DNA of 64,000 nt from an uncultured Woeseia sp. (GCA_937925605.1 CALALV010000038.1:12876-76875); one strand, 5' to 3'. Numbered from the stretch's first letter, positions 53,548 to 62,930 are shown. The notes: generated by a model not told the origin, from the letters alone. Numbers and translations: made by a program.

Positions 53548-55110
53548 ATGCACGGTGAGCGACGCTCGATAGCCGGGATCGCGCTGTTCGTTGCGCTCGG
53601 CGGCTTCCTGATGGGATTCGACGCCTCGGTCATCTCAGGGGTCGTCGGTTTCGTCAGGGCGGAGTTCGGCCTGTCGACGCTGCAGCTCGGCTGGGCCGTC
53701 GCCTCGCTGACGCTGGCCGCGTCGCTGGCGATGCTGGCGGCCGGGCCGCTCGCCGATCGCATCGGCCGACGACCGGTGTTGCAGATCGCAGCTGCGCTGT
53801 TCGCAGTCTCCGCAGTGCTGTCTGCAATTGCACCGAACTACGCGGTGCTGGTCGCGGCCCGCATGCTCGGTGGGCTGGGGGTCGGCGCGGCATTGATCAT
53901 CGCGCCGATGTACATCGCCGAGATTGCGCCGGCCGGCCAGCGGGGGCGCCTGGTCTCGTTCAACCAGCTGAACATCGTGATCGGCATTTCCGCCGCTTTT
54001 TTCAGCAACTACCTGCTGCTGCTCGCCGGTGATTCCGGCGCCGCCTGGGCAGAGGCCCTGCGCCTGGGCGACTGGAACTGGCGCTGGATGCTCGGCGTCG
54101 AGGCGTTGCCGGCGCTCGTCTACCTGCTGGCCCTGCTTGCCGTGCCCGAGAGCCCGCGCTGGCTGAGCATGCGCGGCCGCAACGAGGAGGCGCGCGCCGT
54201 GTTCGCCGCCATCAACGGCGAGGAGGCGGCCGACGCCGTGCTCGCGGACGTGCGGCGCAGCCTGACTGCCGGGCAGGGCGTCCGCGAGTCGTCCATCCGC
54301 GAGCTGTTCAGCCCCGCGCTGCGCCTCGCCCTGACGATCGGCCTCGGGGTCGCCGTCCTGCAGCAGATCACGGGCATCAACGCGGTGTTCTTCTACGCGC
54401 CGATGATCTTCGAGCAGTCCGGTATCGGGCGCGACGCCGCCTTCATGCAGGCCGTGCTGGTCGGCCTGGTCAACCTCGCATTCACCGTCGTCGCGATGCT
54501 GCTGATTGACCGGCTCGGCCGGCGGCCCCTTCTCGGCATCGGCCTGGCCGGCATCGCGGTATGCATGCTGACGCTGGCCTTCGCATTCGGCAGTGCCACC
54601 TACACGCTGTCGCCGGCCTCGATCGGGCAGCTGCCGGAGGCGCTCGATCGCGACCTGCTGCTACCGCTCGCAGGCGTTGCCCACGCCAGCGACGTGGCAT
54701 TTCGCGAAGCGGTCAGCGCGCTGCTCGGAGCGGAGAACTTTGCGCAATACCAGTCGCAACTGGTTGCCGCGGCGATCGACATCGACGGGCGGCTGGTCCT
54801 CGCCGCGATCCTCGGGTTCGTCGCGAGCTTCGCCGTGTCTCTCGGCCCGGTCATGTGGGTCCTGTTTTCGGAGCTGTTCCCGAACCGGCTGCGCGGGCTC
54901 GCCGTGTCCGTCGCGGGACTCGTCAATTCCGCGGTCAGTTTCGGCGTGCAGTTCGTGTTTCCGTGGGAACTGGAACAGCTCGGGGCGTCGCTGACCTTCC
55001 TGCTGTTCGGGTCGTTCGCGCTGGTCGGTTTGTTCTTCGTGCTGGCGCTGCTGCCCGAGACGCGCGGCCGCTCGCTCGAGGACCTGGAGCGCCTGCTGCG
55101 GCGCGACTGA
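53548..55110 (+). CDS. MFS sugar porter
   Basis: 520 aa, twelve-helix major facilitator of the sugar-porter family. Signatures: GFLMGFDASVISG in helix 1, ADRIGRRPVLQ, VPESPRWLSMRG after helix 6, QQITGINAVFFYAP in helix 7, DRLGRRPLL, and LLPETRGRSLEDLE at the end. An insertion of about 60 residues lies between helices 9 and 10 (ALDRDLLLPLAGVAHAS...AAAIDIDGR), longer than in XylE-like proteins but known in marine relatives. It imports a monosaccharide with H+ or Na+ across the inner membrane. It converges on a LacI regulator that probably controls it. Confidence 0.93.
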   Translation: MHGERRSIAGIALFVALGGFLMGFDASVISGVVGFVRAEFGLSTLQLGWAVASLTLAASLAMLAAGPLADRIGRRPVLQIAAALFAVSAVLSAIAPNYAVLVAARMLGGLGVGAALIIAPMYIAEIAPAGQRGRLVSFNQLNIVIGISAAFFSNYLLLLAGDSGAAWAEALRLGDWNWRWMLGVEALPALVYLLALLAVPESPRWLSMRGRNEEARAVFAAINGEEAADAVLADVRRSLTAGQGVRESSIRELFSPALRLALTIGLGVAVLQQITGINAVFFYAPMIFEQSGIGRDAAFMQAVLVGLVNLAFTVVAMLLIDRLGRRPLLGIGLAGIAVCMLTLAFAFGSATYTLSPASIGQLPEALDRDLLLPLAGVAHASDVAFREAVSALLGAENFAQYQSQLVAAAIDIDGRLVLAAILGFVASFAVSLGPVMWVLFSELFPNRLRGLAVSVAGLVNSAVSFGVQFVFPWELEQLGASLTFLLFGSFALVGLFFVLALLPETRGRSLEDLERLLRRD

Positions 55111-55120
55111 GACGAGCTGC

Positions 55121-56152
55121 TCAGCCGGGCGCCGGCGCGGTCGATTCGCGGATCTTGATCTCGGCGGGTATGCAGATCTCGCCCTTGGCGCCGACGTCCG
55201 TCGCGTCGCCGACCAGGATCTGCACGGCTCGTTCTGCCATCCGCACGAGCGGCTGGCGGATCGTCGTCAGCGCCGGGTCGACCTGGCGAGCCAGGGAGAT
55301 ATCGTCGAAGCCGGCGACCGACAGCTCCTCCGGCGTGCGTATGCCGAGGCGGTGGGCCGCGCGTATGACACCGGCCGCCATGTCGTCGTTCGCGGCGATG
55401 ATCGCAGTGGGGCGATTCGCGAGTTCGAGCAGGGCCTGGCCGCAGCGCTCGCCGGAGCCGTAGGAATTGTCGCCGTTCGCGACCAGCCGCGCGTCGAAAT
55501 CGAGCCCGCTCGCGGCGAGCCCCTCCCTGTAGCCGCGAAAGCGGTTTGCAACCGCCTGGTGCTGCGGGTCGCCGCGGATGTAGGCGATGCGCGTGTGGCC
55601 GAGCTCGGCTACGTAACGGGTCAGTTCAGCGGTGGCTTCGGCATCGTTCGTTACGATCGAGGTCTCACCGCCGTTGTGCGATCCCGGCGACAGGCGCACC
55701 AACGGCGTCCCGGTCGCCTCGATGGCGCGCACGATGTGCGGAATATTGGACAGCGGCGCGGCGAGCACGATGCCGGACACCCGCGTCTGGTTGATCAGCG
55801 ACTGCAGCTCATTTGCGACTTCCTTGCGGCGGTAGTCACAGGGGTGGATCAGCAACTCGAGCAGCGCGCCCCGGCAGGCGCGCAGCGCGCCCTGCTGCAG
55901 GTCGAGAATGTAGCCGCCGCTCGGCATGTCGTAGGCGGCCGGGTCGTCGTAGACGAGGCCGATCAGGTGCGAGCTGTGGCTTGCCAGGTTGCGGGCGGAC
56001 TGGTCGGGCCGATAGTGCAGCTCGCGGATCGCGCGCTCCACGCGCTCGCGGGTGGACTCGCGCACGTTCGGCTGCCGGTTCACGACGCGGGACACGGTCT
56101 TGATCGAGACGCCGGCCAGGTTCGCTACGTCGAATATTGTCGGTTTCGTCAT
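55121..56152 (-). CDS. LacI family transcriptional regulator
   Basis: 343 aa. The N-terminal HTH and hinge are clear (PTIFDVANLAGVSIKTVSRVVNRQPNVRESTRERV, residues 3-37; hinge YRPDQSARNLAS). The effector domain is periplasmic-binding-like and ends with VAGFDDISLARQVDPALTTIRQP. ATG at 56152 gives the canonical start. It is codirectional with the upstream ADP-ribosylglycohydrolase-family gene (139-base gap). Divergent promoters of that gene and the TonB receptor carry LacI-type dyads (57426-57439, 57461-57474), its likely targets. A sugar or sugar derivative is the likely inducer. Confidence 0.95.
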   Translation of the reverse strand: MTKPTIFDVANLAGVSIKTVSRVVNRQPNVRESTRERVERAIRELHYRPDQSARNLASHSSHLIGLVYDDPAAYDMPSGGYILDLQQGALRACRGALLELLIHPCDYRRKEVANELQSLINQTRVSGIVLAAPLSNIPHIVRAIEATGTPLVRLSPGSHNGGETSIVTNDAEATAELTRYVAELGHTRIAYIRGDPQHQAVANRFRGYREGLAASGLDFDARLVANGDNSYGSGERCGQALLELANRPTAIIAANDDMAAGVIRAAHRLGIRTPEELSVAGFDDISLARQVDPALTTIRQPLVRMAERAVQILVGDATDVGAKGEICIPAEIKIRESTAPAPG

Positions 56153-56291
56153 TGCTGCATGGCGAACGCTCGTCGGCACCCGCTTATTTTTGTTGCGATT
56201 AGAATTCGCCCGGGTAGCAGAGTCAAACCCGGCGGCGGATCGGCCTGTCGCCGGAGGCCCGCGATGTCGCCGTCCCGCTGGTGGCTGCCGG

Positions 56292-57359
56292 TCATTGCAA
56301 CTGCTCCGCGACGGCGACTGTGCGACCGGCGAGATCTGCGAGCTCGAGGTCAGCCATGCCGGCCAGGTCCACGCCGACCCGCCCGCGCCACGGCCGGGTC
56401 CACGTCTCCGGCACCGAGCGGCTGCGGAGTCCGGCCAGGCCGCCGACCGTGGCCCCGTTGCTGTCGGTATCCCAGCCCGCGGCCACGGCGTAGCCGATTG
56501 CCGCGCAAAAGTCTTCGCCGGCCGTCGCCAGCGCCCAGGCGACGACGGCCAGGTTGTTGAGCGTGTGCACCGGGGGCAGGCCGGCGAACTCGGCGTGCAA
56601 CTGTTCCGGGACATCGTCCCGTCCAGCCAGGGCCAGCCCCCGCCGCACGGCGGCCGCCGCGTCGCTCGCGGCCGGCAGCTGCGCCAGGGCGGCTGCGAAA
56701 GCTTCGGCGAGCGACCCGCTCGCCGGGATCGACGCGGCCAGCGCTGCCACGACCACGGCGCCGTTGACGCCCTCGCCGCGGTGGCTCAGCGCCGCGTCGC
56801 GGGCTGCGAGCCCGGCCGCGAGCTCCGGCCTGCCGGGCGAGCCCCAGCCGCACAGGTAGGCGCGGATCTGCGCACCGATCCAGTCGTTGCAGGGGTTGTC
56901 GGCGCAGATCGCGAGGTCGAAGCCGGCGTCGGCGCCGTTCACGAACTCGTCGTCCATGTGCTCCAGCAGCTTGCGGTAGGCGGCGCGCTCCGCCGTCCAG
57001 GTCGTGCCCGCCGGCAGCAGGCGCAGCCAGCTGCGGGCCACGTCGGCCGTGCAGAGGGCGGTCCCGTGCCGCTCCAGCAAGAGCAGCGCAAGAACCGTGT
57101 AGTTGATGTCGTCGTCCGGTTCCGCGCGAACCAGTTCTCCGCGGCAGCAGCCGGGCGGCAGGGCGCGCCCCTCGTCGCTGTCCAGCCGTGGCACGTAGTC
57201 GCGCAGCGGCAGCGCGCCGGCTGCCTGCAGGTAGCCACGCAGCCCGGCGAGGCCGGCGCGGAAGGACAGCACTTCGACCGGTTTGCCGAGCAGGCAGCCC
57301 GACACCCGGCCCTGCCAGGCCGCGCGGATGCCGGCCGGGTCCGGCGCCGTCCTGTGCAT
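56292..57359 (-). CDS. ADP-ribosylglycohydrolase family protein
   Basis: 355 aa. Family metal sites are present: PDDDINYT (D82-D84) early and GWDTDSNGATVGGLAG late, with GCLLGKPVE at the start. Family members remove ADP-ribose from proteins or dinitrogenase reductase, or cleave related N-ribosides; several sit in sugar-utilisation clusters with LacI regulators. The same context here favours a catabolic glycoside or nucleoside substrate over protein de-ADP-ribosylation, but this is inference. It is divergent from the TonB receptor, with operators between. Confidence 0.9.
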   Translation of the reverse strand: MHRTAPDPAGIRAAWQGRVSGCLLGKPVEVLSFRAGLAGLRGYLQAAGALPLRDYVPRLDSDEGRALPPGCCRGELVRAEPDDDINYTVLALLLLERHGTALCTADVARSWLRLLPAGTTWTAERAAYRKLLEHMDDEFVNGADAGFDLAICADNPCNDWIGAQIRAYLCGWGSPGRPELAAGLAARDAALSHRGEGVNGAVVVAALAASIPASGSLAEAFAAALAQLPAASDAAAAVRRGLALAGRDDVPEQLHAEFAGLPPVHTLNNLAVVAWALATAGEDFCAAIGYAVAAGWDTDSNGATVGGLAGLRSRSVPETWTRPWRGRVGVDLAGMADLELADLAGRTVAVAEQLQ

Positions 57360-57425
57360 GGCCTACTCCCCCCCGGCCGCCGGGACGGCGGCGTCACCCG
57401 AATGCCGGCCGATTCTAGCCACACT

Positions 57426-57439
57426 TGACAGCGTTGTCA
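57426..57439. promoter_or_regulatory. LacI-type operator 1 (TGACAGCGTTGTCA)
   Basis: A 14-base dyad with central CG, 67 bases upstream of the ADP-ribosylglycohydrolase-family start and 96 before the TonB receptor start. It is identical to the site at 10244-10257. The nearby LacI is the obvious candidate binder. Confidence 0.75.
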
Positions 57440-57460
57440 GTATGCAGTAAATCTGCAGCA

Positions 57461-57474
57461 TGACAGCGCTGTCG
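57461..57474. promoter_or_regulatory. LacI-type operator 2 (TGACAGCGCTGTCG)
   Basis: Second dyad, 35 bases centre-to-centre from the first and one base off a perfect palindrome. Paired sites at this spacing in a divergent gap would let one repressor control both the glycohydrolase side and the TonB receptor side. Confidence 0.7.
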
Positions 57475-57534
57475 CTGCACGGCCGAGATCGTGCCTGCGT
57501 TGTCGATTCCATGTACAAGGCGGGGGAAAAAGCC

Positions 57535-60531
57535 ATGCGGAACAAGCCATTCAACCGGACGCCGCTCGCGGCGGGGATCGCCGTGGCGCTGGGCGCGACG
57601 GCGGCCGGTCCGTTGCAGGCACAGGACGACGGGGCGATCGAGGAAATCACGGTGACCGGCATCCGCGGCAGCCTGATGCAGTCGATGGACCGCAAGCGCG
57701 CCGCCAACGGCGTCGTCGACGCGATTACCGCGGAAGACATCGGCAAGTTCCCGGACCAGAACCTCGCCGAGGCGCTGCAGCGCATCACCGGCGTGTCGAT
57801 CGACCGCAGCAACAACGAGGGCTCGCGAATCACGGTCCGCGGCATGGGGCCCGAATTCAACCTCGTCACGCTGAACGGCCGTTCGATGCCGACGGCGGGT
57901 GGGCGTTCCTTCGACTTCGCCGATCTTGCCACCGAGGGTGTGAGCGCGGTCGAGATCTACAAGACGACGAAGGCCGACCTGCCGACCGGCGGCATCGGCG
58001 CGACGGTCAACATCCTGACGGCCAAACCTCTGCAGAACCCCGGTTTCCAGAGCGTCATCAGCGCCAAGGCGGTGCACGAGACCTCGTCTTCCGATGCGAG
58101 CATCGCGGATCTCGACACCTTCACGCCCGAGATCGCGGGCATGATCAGCAATACCTTCGCCGACGACACGATCGGCATCCTGCTGACGGCGTCCTACCAG
58201 GAGCGTGACAATCGCGAAGAAAACGCCGCGGTCGACAACTGGGGCCAGAACCTGCAGCTGAACGGCGGCATCGTCAACAACAACAACCAGCGCGCCGACG
58301 GCATCTGGTGGCATCCGCAGAACATCGGCTACGGCTGGTCGGACATCTCGCGCGACCGCATCAACGGCCAGCTGGTGCTGCAGTACGCGCCGTTCGACAC
58401 GCTGACCGGCACGCTCGATTACACCTACTCCGAGGTCGATTTCGAGAAGGATTCGAACAGCGTCGGCATCTGGTTCGAGTGCCCGAACATCGAGGCGACG
58501 ATCAACGAGCGCGGCACGGTGACGCAGGTCAGCCAGTCCTGCGGTGACTACTCGACCAACGTCGGTCGCGACCGGACGATCAAGGAGAACGGCTCGCTCG
58601 GCTTCAACCTTGACTGGCAGGCCACCGACAGCCTCGCGTTCGTACTCGACGTGCACAGCTCTTCGTCGGAACTGCGCGGCGGCGGCGTCATCCCGGGCGA
58701 GCCCGGCAGCTCTGCCAACCTGATCATCGGCAACACGGCCTGCCCCTGGTGCGGCGACATCCCGGGCTTCGGACCCAGGACGGCCTCCATCGACGTGCAG
58801 ACTGCAACTTACCCGGCCGGCGGCATCCCGACCTTCGACGTTACCTTCCTCGGCGGCGACGGCAGTCCGCAGGCGGAGCTGCTGCCCGGCGACATCGGTT
58901 CGCTGTTCGGCCAGGCCTTCAACACGGACGTCTACAACGACATCGTGCAGGTGCAGATCGACGGCTCCTGGGAGAACCTCGGCGATGGCGCGGTGCGGCG
59001 CATCGAGTTCGGCGTGTCGCACACCGAGCAGGAGTTCGACACGCGCAACGCCTACTCGGGCCTGCTGCCGGCCGGCTTCTGGCTGACCTCGGCGCAGTAC
59101 TGGGACAACAACCAGTGGCAGACCGGCAACCTGGGCGGCTTGCTGAGCGGCTTTTCCAACGGCGGCAATTTCTCGTATCCGAACTACTTCACGGCGGATT
59201 TCAACTACCTCGTGGACCAGTGGGAACAGATCGGCCAGGGCGATCCGATCGAGGCCGTCTACTGGCCCGGCTGGGGCTCGGACTTCCAGGATCCGTCCGG
59301 TACGCGCGGGCGCTTCTGGTCGGGCCCGCTGGGTAATTCCGGTGCCGCGCTGGTCGACGAGTTCATCGACGCCTTCCACGTACAGGTGACCTTCGAGGAC
59401 GAGTTCAACGGCATGCCGTTCAACGCGATTCTCGGGCTGCGCTACGAGGAAACCGAGATGAACTCCTACGGCCAGGAGGTACCGGCGACGGCCATCGTCT
59501 GGGTCGGCGGCAACGAGTTCTCCTACCAATTCGCCAACAACCCGACCTTCCGCTTCGGCGAGAACAAGAACGACTTCTACCTGCCGAGCGTGGATCTCGA
59601 CCTCGAGGTCCGGGACGACATGATCGTGCGCTTCTCCTACAGCCGCTCGCTGGCGCGTCCGCCGATCGGCGCGCTGACGCCGAATCGCTCGTTTATCGGC
59701 AACCCGAACGTGCGCAACCGCAACGTCGAGGCCGGCAATCCCGACCTGCTGCCGTACCTGTCGGACAACCTGGACTTCTCGTTCGAGTGGTACTACGACG
59801 ACGCCAGCTATGCGTCGATCGGCCACTTCCGCAAGAAGGTCGACAACTTCCTCGTGTCGACGATCGAGCAGCAGACCTTCGAGGGCATCACGGACCCGTA
59901 CATCGGCGCCGATGCGGAGCAGGCGCGCGCAGAACTCGAGGCGGAAGGCACCCCGACCACTGATCAGAACGTGTTCGCGCGGATCAACCAGAATCTCGGC
60001 AATGCGCCGACCGATCCGATCTTCGCCCGCCCGGACGATCCGCTGGCCGTGTTCGACGTGACGACGACCGAGAACGCGGAGGTCGGCAACCTGTTCGGCT
60101 GGGAGTTCGCGATCCAGCACATGTTCAGCGACACGGGCTGGGGCGTCCAGGCCAACCTGACGATCGTCAACGGCGACGTCGACGCGAACCGGGACGTCGT
60201 CGGGCAGGAGTTCGCGCTGCCCGGCCTCAGCGACTCGGCCAACCTGTCGGTGTTCTACGAGAACGATATCGTTTCGGCCCGGCTGGCCTACAACTGGCGC
60301 GACGAGTTCCTGTCCGGCTTCGACTCCTTCGGTTCACCCGTGTTCACCGAGGAGTACGCGCCGCTCGACCTGAACGTGACCTGGTACGCGTCCGACCAGC
60401 TCGCGGTGTTCTTCGAGGCGATCAACATCACCGAGGAAGTGCAGCGCGTCTACGTCCGCTACCCGGAACAGTTCCTGCGCGGCAACGAATACGGTGCGCG
60501 CTTCAACATCGGCGCCCGGTATGACTTTTAA
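57535..60531 (+). CDS. TonB-dependent receptor (TIGR01782-type, carbohydrate uptake class)
   Basis: 998 aa outer-membrane transporter. Signal peptide MRNKPFNRTPLAAGIAVALGATAAGPLQAQ, TonB-box-like EEITVTGIRGSLMQSM, and the plug pattern of the Xanthomonas/Caulobacter subfamily: ITAEDIGKFPDQNLAEALQRITGV, then DRSNNEGSRITVRGMGPEFN and VTLNGR. The barrel closes with GARFNIGARYDF. The ATG at 57535 has GGGGGA eight bases before it; an ATG at 57511 is possible. Receptors of this type often take up oligosaccharides and are LacI-controlled, as the two upstream operators suggest. A terminator follows directly. Confidence 0.95.
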   Translation: MRNKPFNRTPLAAGIAVALGATAAGPLQAQDDGAIEEITVTGIRGSLMQSMDRKRAANGVVDAITAEDIGKFPDQNLAEALQRITGVSIDRSNNEGSRITVRGMGPEFNLVTLNGRSMPTAGGRSFDFADLATEGVSAVEIYKTTKADLPTGGIGATVNILTAKPLQNPGFQSVISAKAVHETSSSDASIADLDTFTPEIAGMISNTFADDTIGILLTASYQERDNREENAAVDNWGQNLQLNGGIVNNNNQRADGIWWHPQNIGYGWSDISRDRINGQLVLQYAPFDTLTGTLDYTYSEVDFEKDSNSVGIWFECPNIEATINERGTVTQVSQSCGDYSTNVGRDRTIKENGSLGFNLDWQATDSLAFVLDVHSSSSELRGGGVIPGEPGSSANLIIGNTACPWCGDIPGFGPRTASIDVQTATYPAGGIPTFDVTFLGGDGSPQAELLPGDIGSLFGQAFNTDVYNDIVQVQIDGSWENLGDGAVRRIEFGVSHTEQEFDTRNAYSGLLPAGFWLTSAQYWDNNQWQTGNLGGLLSGFSNGGNFSYPNYFTADFNYLVDQWEQIGQGDPIEAVYWPGWGSDFQDPSGTRGRFWSGPLGNSGAALVDEFIDAFHVQVTFEDEFNGMPFNAILGLRYEETEMNSYGQEVPATAIVWVGGNEFSYQFANNPTFRFGENKNDFYLPSVDLDLEVRDDMIVRFSYSRSLARPPIGALTPNRSFIGNPNVRNRNVEAGNPDLLPYLSDNLDFSFEWYYDDASYASIGHFRKKVDNFLVSTIEQQTFEGITDPYIGADAEQARAELEAEGTPTTDQNVFARINQNLGNAPTDPIFARPDDPLAVFDVTTTENAEVGNLFGWEFAIQHMFSDTGWGVQANLTIVNGDVDANRDVVGQEFALPGLSDSANLSVFYENDIVSARLAYNWRDEFLSGFDSFGSPVFTEEYAPLDLNVTWYASDQLAVFFEAINITEEVQRVYVRYPEQFLRGNEYGARFNIGARYDF

Positions 60532-60554
60532 CCGGGCGGTTTAACCGATACATT

Positions 60555-60584
60555 GAGCCGCTGCCTGGCAGCGGCTCTTTTTTT
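60555..60584 (+). terminator. Rho-independent terminator abutting the halogenase start codon
   Basis: Stem GAGCCGCTG (60555-60563) / CAGCGGCTC (60569-60577) with a 5-base loop, followed by seven T (60578-60584). The halogenase ATG is the very next base. It should end or attenuate receptor transcription, so the downstream genes would receive only read-through or need their own promoter. Confidence 0.88.
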
Positions 60585-62153
60585 ATGGCGACGCAAGCGA
60601 ACGGCCCGGTCAAGCGCATCGTAATCGTCGGCGGCGGTTCGGCCGGCTGGCTGACCGCGGGCCTGCTCGCGAGCGAACACGCCGGCGGCCCGGTGGAGAT
60701 AACCCTGGTCGAATCGCCCGACGTCGCCACGATCGGCGTCGGCGAAGGCACCTGGCCGACCATGCGCAGCACGCTGCGACGCATAGGCATCGGCGAGAGC
60801 GACTTCCTCGCCGAATGCCAGGCAGCGTTCAAGCAGGGCACACGTTTCGACGGCTGGGTCGACGGCGGAACGCGCGATACCTATTACCACCCGTTCACCG
60901 CGCCGGCCGGCTATAACCGCATCAACCTGGCAGCGCACTGGCTGGACCAGGCCGAGCGTGCGCCTTTCGCCCACGCCGTGACGCCGCAGGCGCTCGCCTG
61001 CGATCGCGGGCTGGCACCGAAGCAGGCCACGACGCCGGAGTACGCAGGCGTCCTGAACTACGCCTATCACCTCGATGCGGGCCGTTTCGCCGCGCTGCTG
61101 CAACGCCACTGCAGCGCGCAACTCGGCGTACGCCACGTGCTCGATCACGTCACCGGCATCGACGGCGCCCCGGACGGCGACATCCGGGCGGTGCGGACCG
61201 CGGAGAACGGCGAGCTGGCCGGCGACCTGTTCGTCGATTGCACGGGCTTCGCCGCGCTGCTGCTCGGCCGGCACTACGGCATCGGCTTCCGCTCGTGCAG
61301 CGACGTCCTGTTCAACGATGCCGCGCTCGCCGTGCAGGTGCCGTACGCCGCGGCCGACAGCCCGATCGCGTCGCAGACGATCGCCGCGGCCCGGGCCTCG
61401 GGCTGGGTCTGGGACATCGGCCTGACCGGCCGGCGCGGCATCGGCTTCGTATTCTCGAGCTCGCATTGCGATGACGAGGAGGCACGGCGCGTGCTGTCGG
61501 ACTACGTCGAGCGCACCGCCGGGCAGCGACTCGACGCGCTCGAGCCGCGCCGCATAGCCTTCGAACCCGGGCACCGCGAGGTGTTCTGGCACCGTAACTG
61601 CGTGGCCGTGGGCCTGTCGGCGGGTTTTCTCGAGCCGCTCGAAGCCAGCGCGCTGGTCCTGATCGAGCTGGCCGGGCGCCAGCTCGCCGAGGAGCTGCCG
61701 GCCGATCGCTCGGTCATGGACGTCGTTGCCCGCCGCTACAACGAGACTTTCCTGTACCGCTGGCAGCGAATCATCGACTTCCTGAAGCTGCATTACGCGC
61801 TGAGCCGGCGCGAGGACAGCGCGTACTGGCGCGACAATCGCGAGCCCGGCAGCGTGCCGGACAGCCTTGAGGACCTGCTCGAGCTCTGGCGTTACCATGT
61901 GCCGTGGCACCGGGATTTTCCGCGGGTCGAGGAGGTCTTTTCGTCGGCGAGTCACCAGTTCGTGCTGTACGGCATGGGCTTCGAGACACGCGCACGGAAC
62001 ACGGCAAGGCGGGCGGACGAAGCCCCGGGCGCCGCGGCGCTGTTCGCAGACAACATCGGCAAGGCGCGGCAGCTGGCGGCCAACCTGCCGCGCAACCGCG
62101 AGCTGCTCGAGACCATCAACCAACGGGGCCTGCCGCCTCCGGATGACCGCTGA
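60585..62153 (+). CDS. Tryptophan halogenase family flavoprotein
   Basis: 522 aa flavin-dependent halogenase-like protein. FAD-binding GGGSAGW is at about 16-22, VGEGTWPTM at 52-60, the position of the halogenase catalytic Lys is K83 in CQAAFKQGTRF, the WxWxI signature is in SGWVWDIGLTGRRGIG, and GFLEPLEASAL holds the active-site Glu motif. All residues expected for hypohalous-acid chemistry appear present. These genes travel with SapC, cupin and TonB-receptor genes in marine and plant-associated proteobacteria; the natural substrate is not known to me. The start codon follows a terminator T tract and has no Shine-Dalgarno site. It overlaps or touches the SapC gene. Confidence 0.92.
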   Translation: MATQANGPVKRIVIVGGGSAGWLTAGLLASEHAGGPVEITLVESPDVATIGVGEGTWPTMRSTLRRIGIGESDFLAECQAAFKQGTRFDGWVDGGTRDTYYHPFTAPAGYNRINLAAHWLDQAERAPFAHAVTPQALACDRGLAPKQATTPEYAGVLNYAYHLDAGRFAALLQRHCSAQLGVRHVLDHVTGIDGAPDGDIRAVRTAENGELAGDLFVDCTGFAALLLGRHYGIGFRSCSDVLFNDAALAVQVPYAAADSPIASQTIAAARASGWVWDIGLTGRRGIGFVFSSSHCDDEEARRVLSDYVERTAGQRLDALEPRRIAFEPGHREVFWHRNCVAVGLSAGFLEPLEASALVLIELAGRQLAEELPADRSVMDVVARRYNETFLYRWQRIIDFLKLHYALSRREDSAYWRDNREPGSVPDSLEDLLELWRYHVPWHRDFPRVEEVFSSASHQFVLYGMGFETRARNTARRADEAPGAAALFADNIGKARQLAANLPRNRELLETINQRGLPPPDDR

Positions 62154-62181
62154 CGCGGCCGCGCAGGCCGCCGGGAACGAC

Positions 62182-62916
62182 ATGACGCAACACGCATTAC
62201 TCGACAACGTCAGCCACAAGGATCTGCGGGTCCACCGGGTGTTCGAGCCGGGCTGCGGCTACGATGCCAACGTGGCGCGGGTGTTTCCCGCGGAATTCGA
62301 ACAGCTGCAGATGGAATACCCGCTGTTCCTGTTCAAGAACGCGGAGACCGGGCACTTCGAGAGCGTCGCGCTGCTCGGTTTCGCGGACGGCGAGAACCTG
62401 TTCCTCGACGGCGGTCGCTGGGATGCGCGTTACATGCCGCTGTCGATCGAACGCCAGCCGCTGCTGATCGGCTTCCAGGAACAGGACGTCGACGGCGTGC
62501 CGACCCGGGTGCCGGTCGTGCACGTCGACCTCGGGCACCCGAGCGCCAGCACGACCGAGGGCGAGCCGCTGTTCCTGCCGCAGGGTGGCGAGAGCCCGCT
62601 GCTCGAACGGCTGACGTCCGTGCTCAAGGCCGTACACGACGGTCACGAGGCCAGCCAGGCGTTCTCGCAGCTGCTGGTAGGCCTCGACCTCGTCGAAACG
62701 CTGAGCATTGACGTGCGCTTCGACGACGGCTCGCGGCAGAGCCTCGCCGGCCTGCACACGATCAACGAGGAAAAGCTCGCGTCGCTCGGCGGCGACGCGC
62801 TCGAGGCCCTGCACCAGCCCGGGCACCTGCGGCGCCTGTACATGATGCTCGCCTCGCTGCCCAATCTCGAAAAGCTGATCGCGCGCAAGAACGCGCGCCT
62901 GGCGGCCAGGGCCTAG
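62182..62916 (+). CDS. SapC family protein
   Basis: 244 aa. Begins MTQHALLDNVSHKDLRVHR and contains YPLFLFKNAETGHFESVALLGF, ENLFLDGGRWDARYMPLSIERQPL and the C-terminal LYMMLASLPNLEKLIARKN, all typical of the SapC family. Despite the name (after a Campylobacter S-layer-associated gene), the function is unsettled. The ATG at 62182 is used because other family members begin at this position; an ATG at 62143 overlapping the halogenase end is possible. It almost always lies next to tryptophan-halogenase and cupin genes, as here. Confidence 0.9.
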   Translation: MTQHALLDNVSHKDLRVHRVFEPGCGYDANVARVFPAEFEQLQMEYPLFLFKNAETGHFESVALLGFADGENLFLDGGRWDARYMPLSIERQPLLIGFQEQDVDGVPTRVPVVHVDLGHPSASTTEGEPLFLPQGGESPLLERLTSVLKAVHDGHEASQAFSQLLVGLDLVETLSIDVRFDDGSRQSLAGLHTINEEKLASLGGDALEALHQPGHLRRLYMMLASLPNLEKLIARKNARLAARA

Positions 62917-62930
62917 CGGAGCGGTCACGG

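Noticed and set aside
57415..60120. 901-codon open frame on the minus strand opposite the TonB receptor
   Set aside because: It is an antisense shadow of a high-GC gene: low-complexity Arg/Val/Glu-rich translation, no domain, and the plus-strand receptor is complete and recognised.
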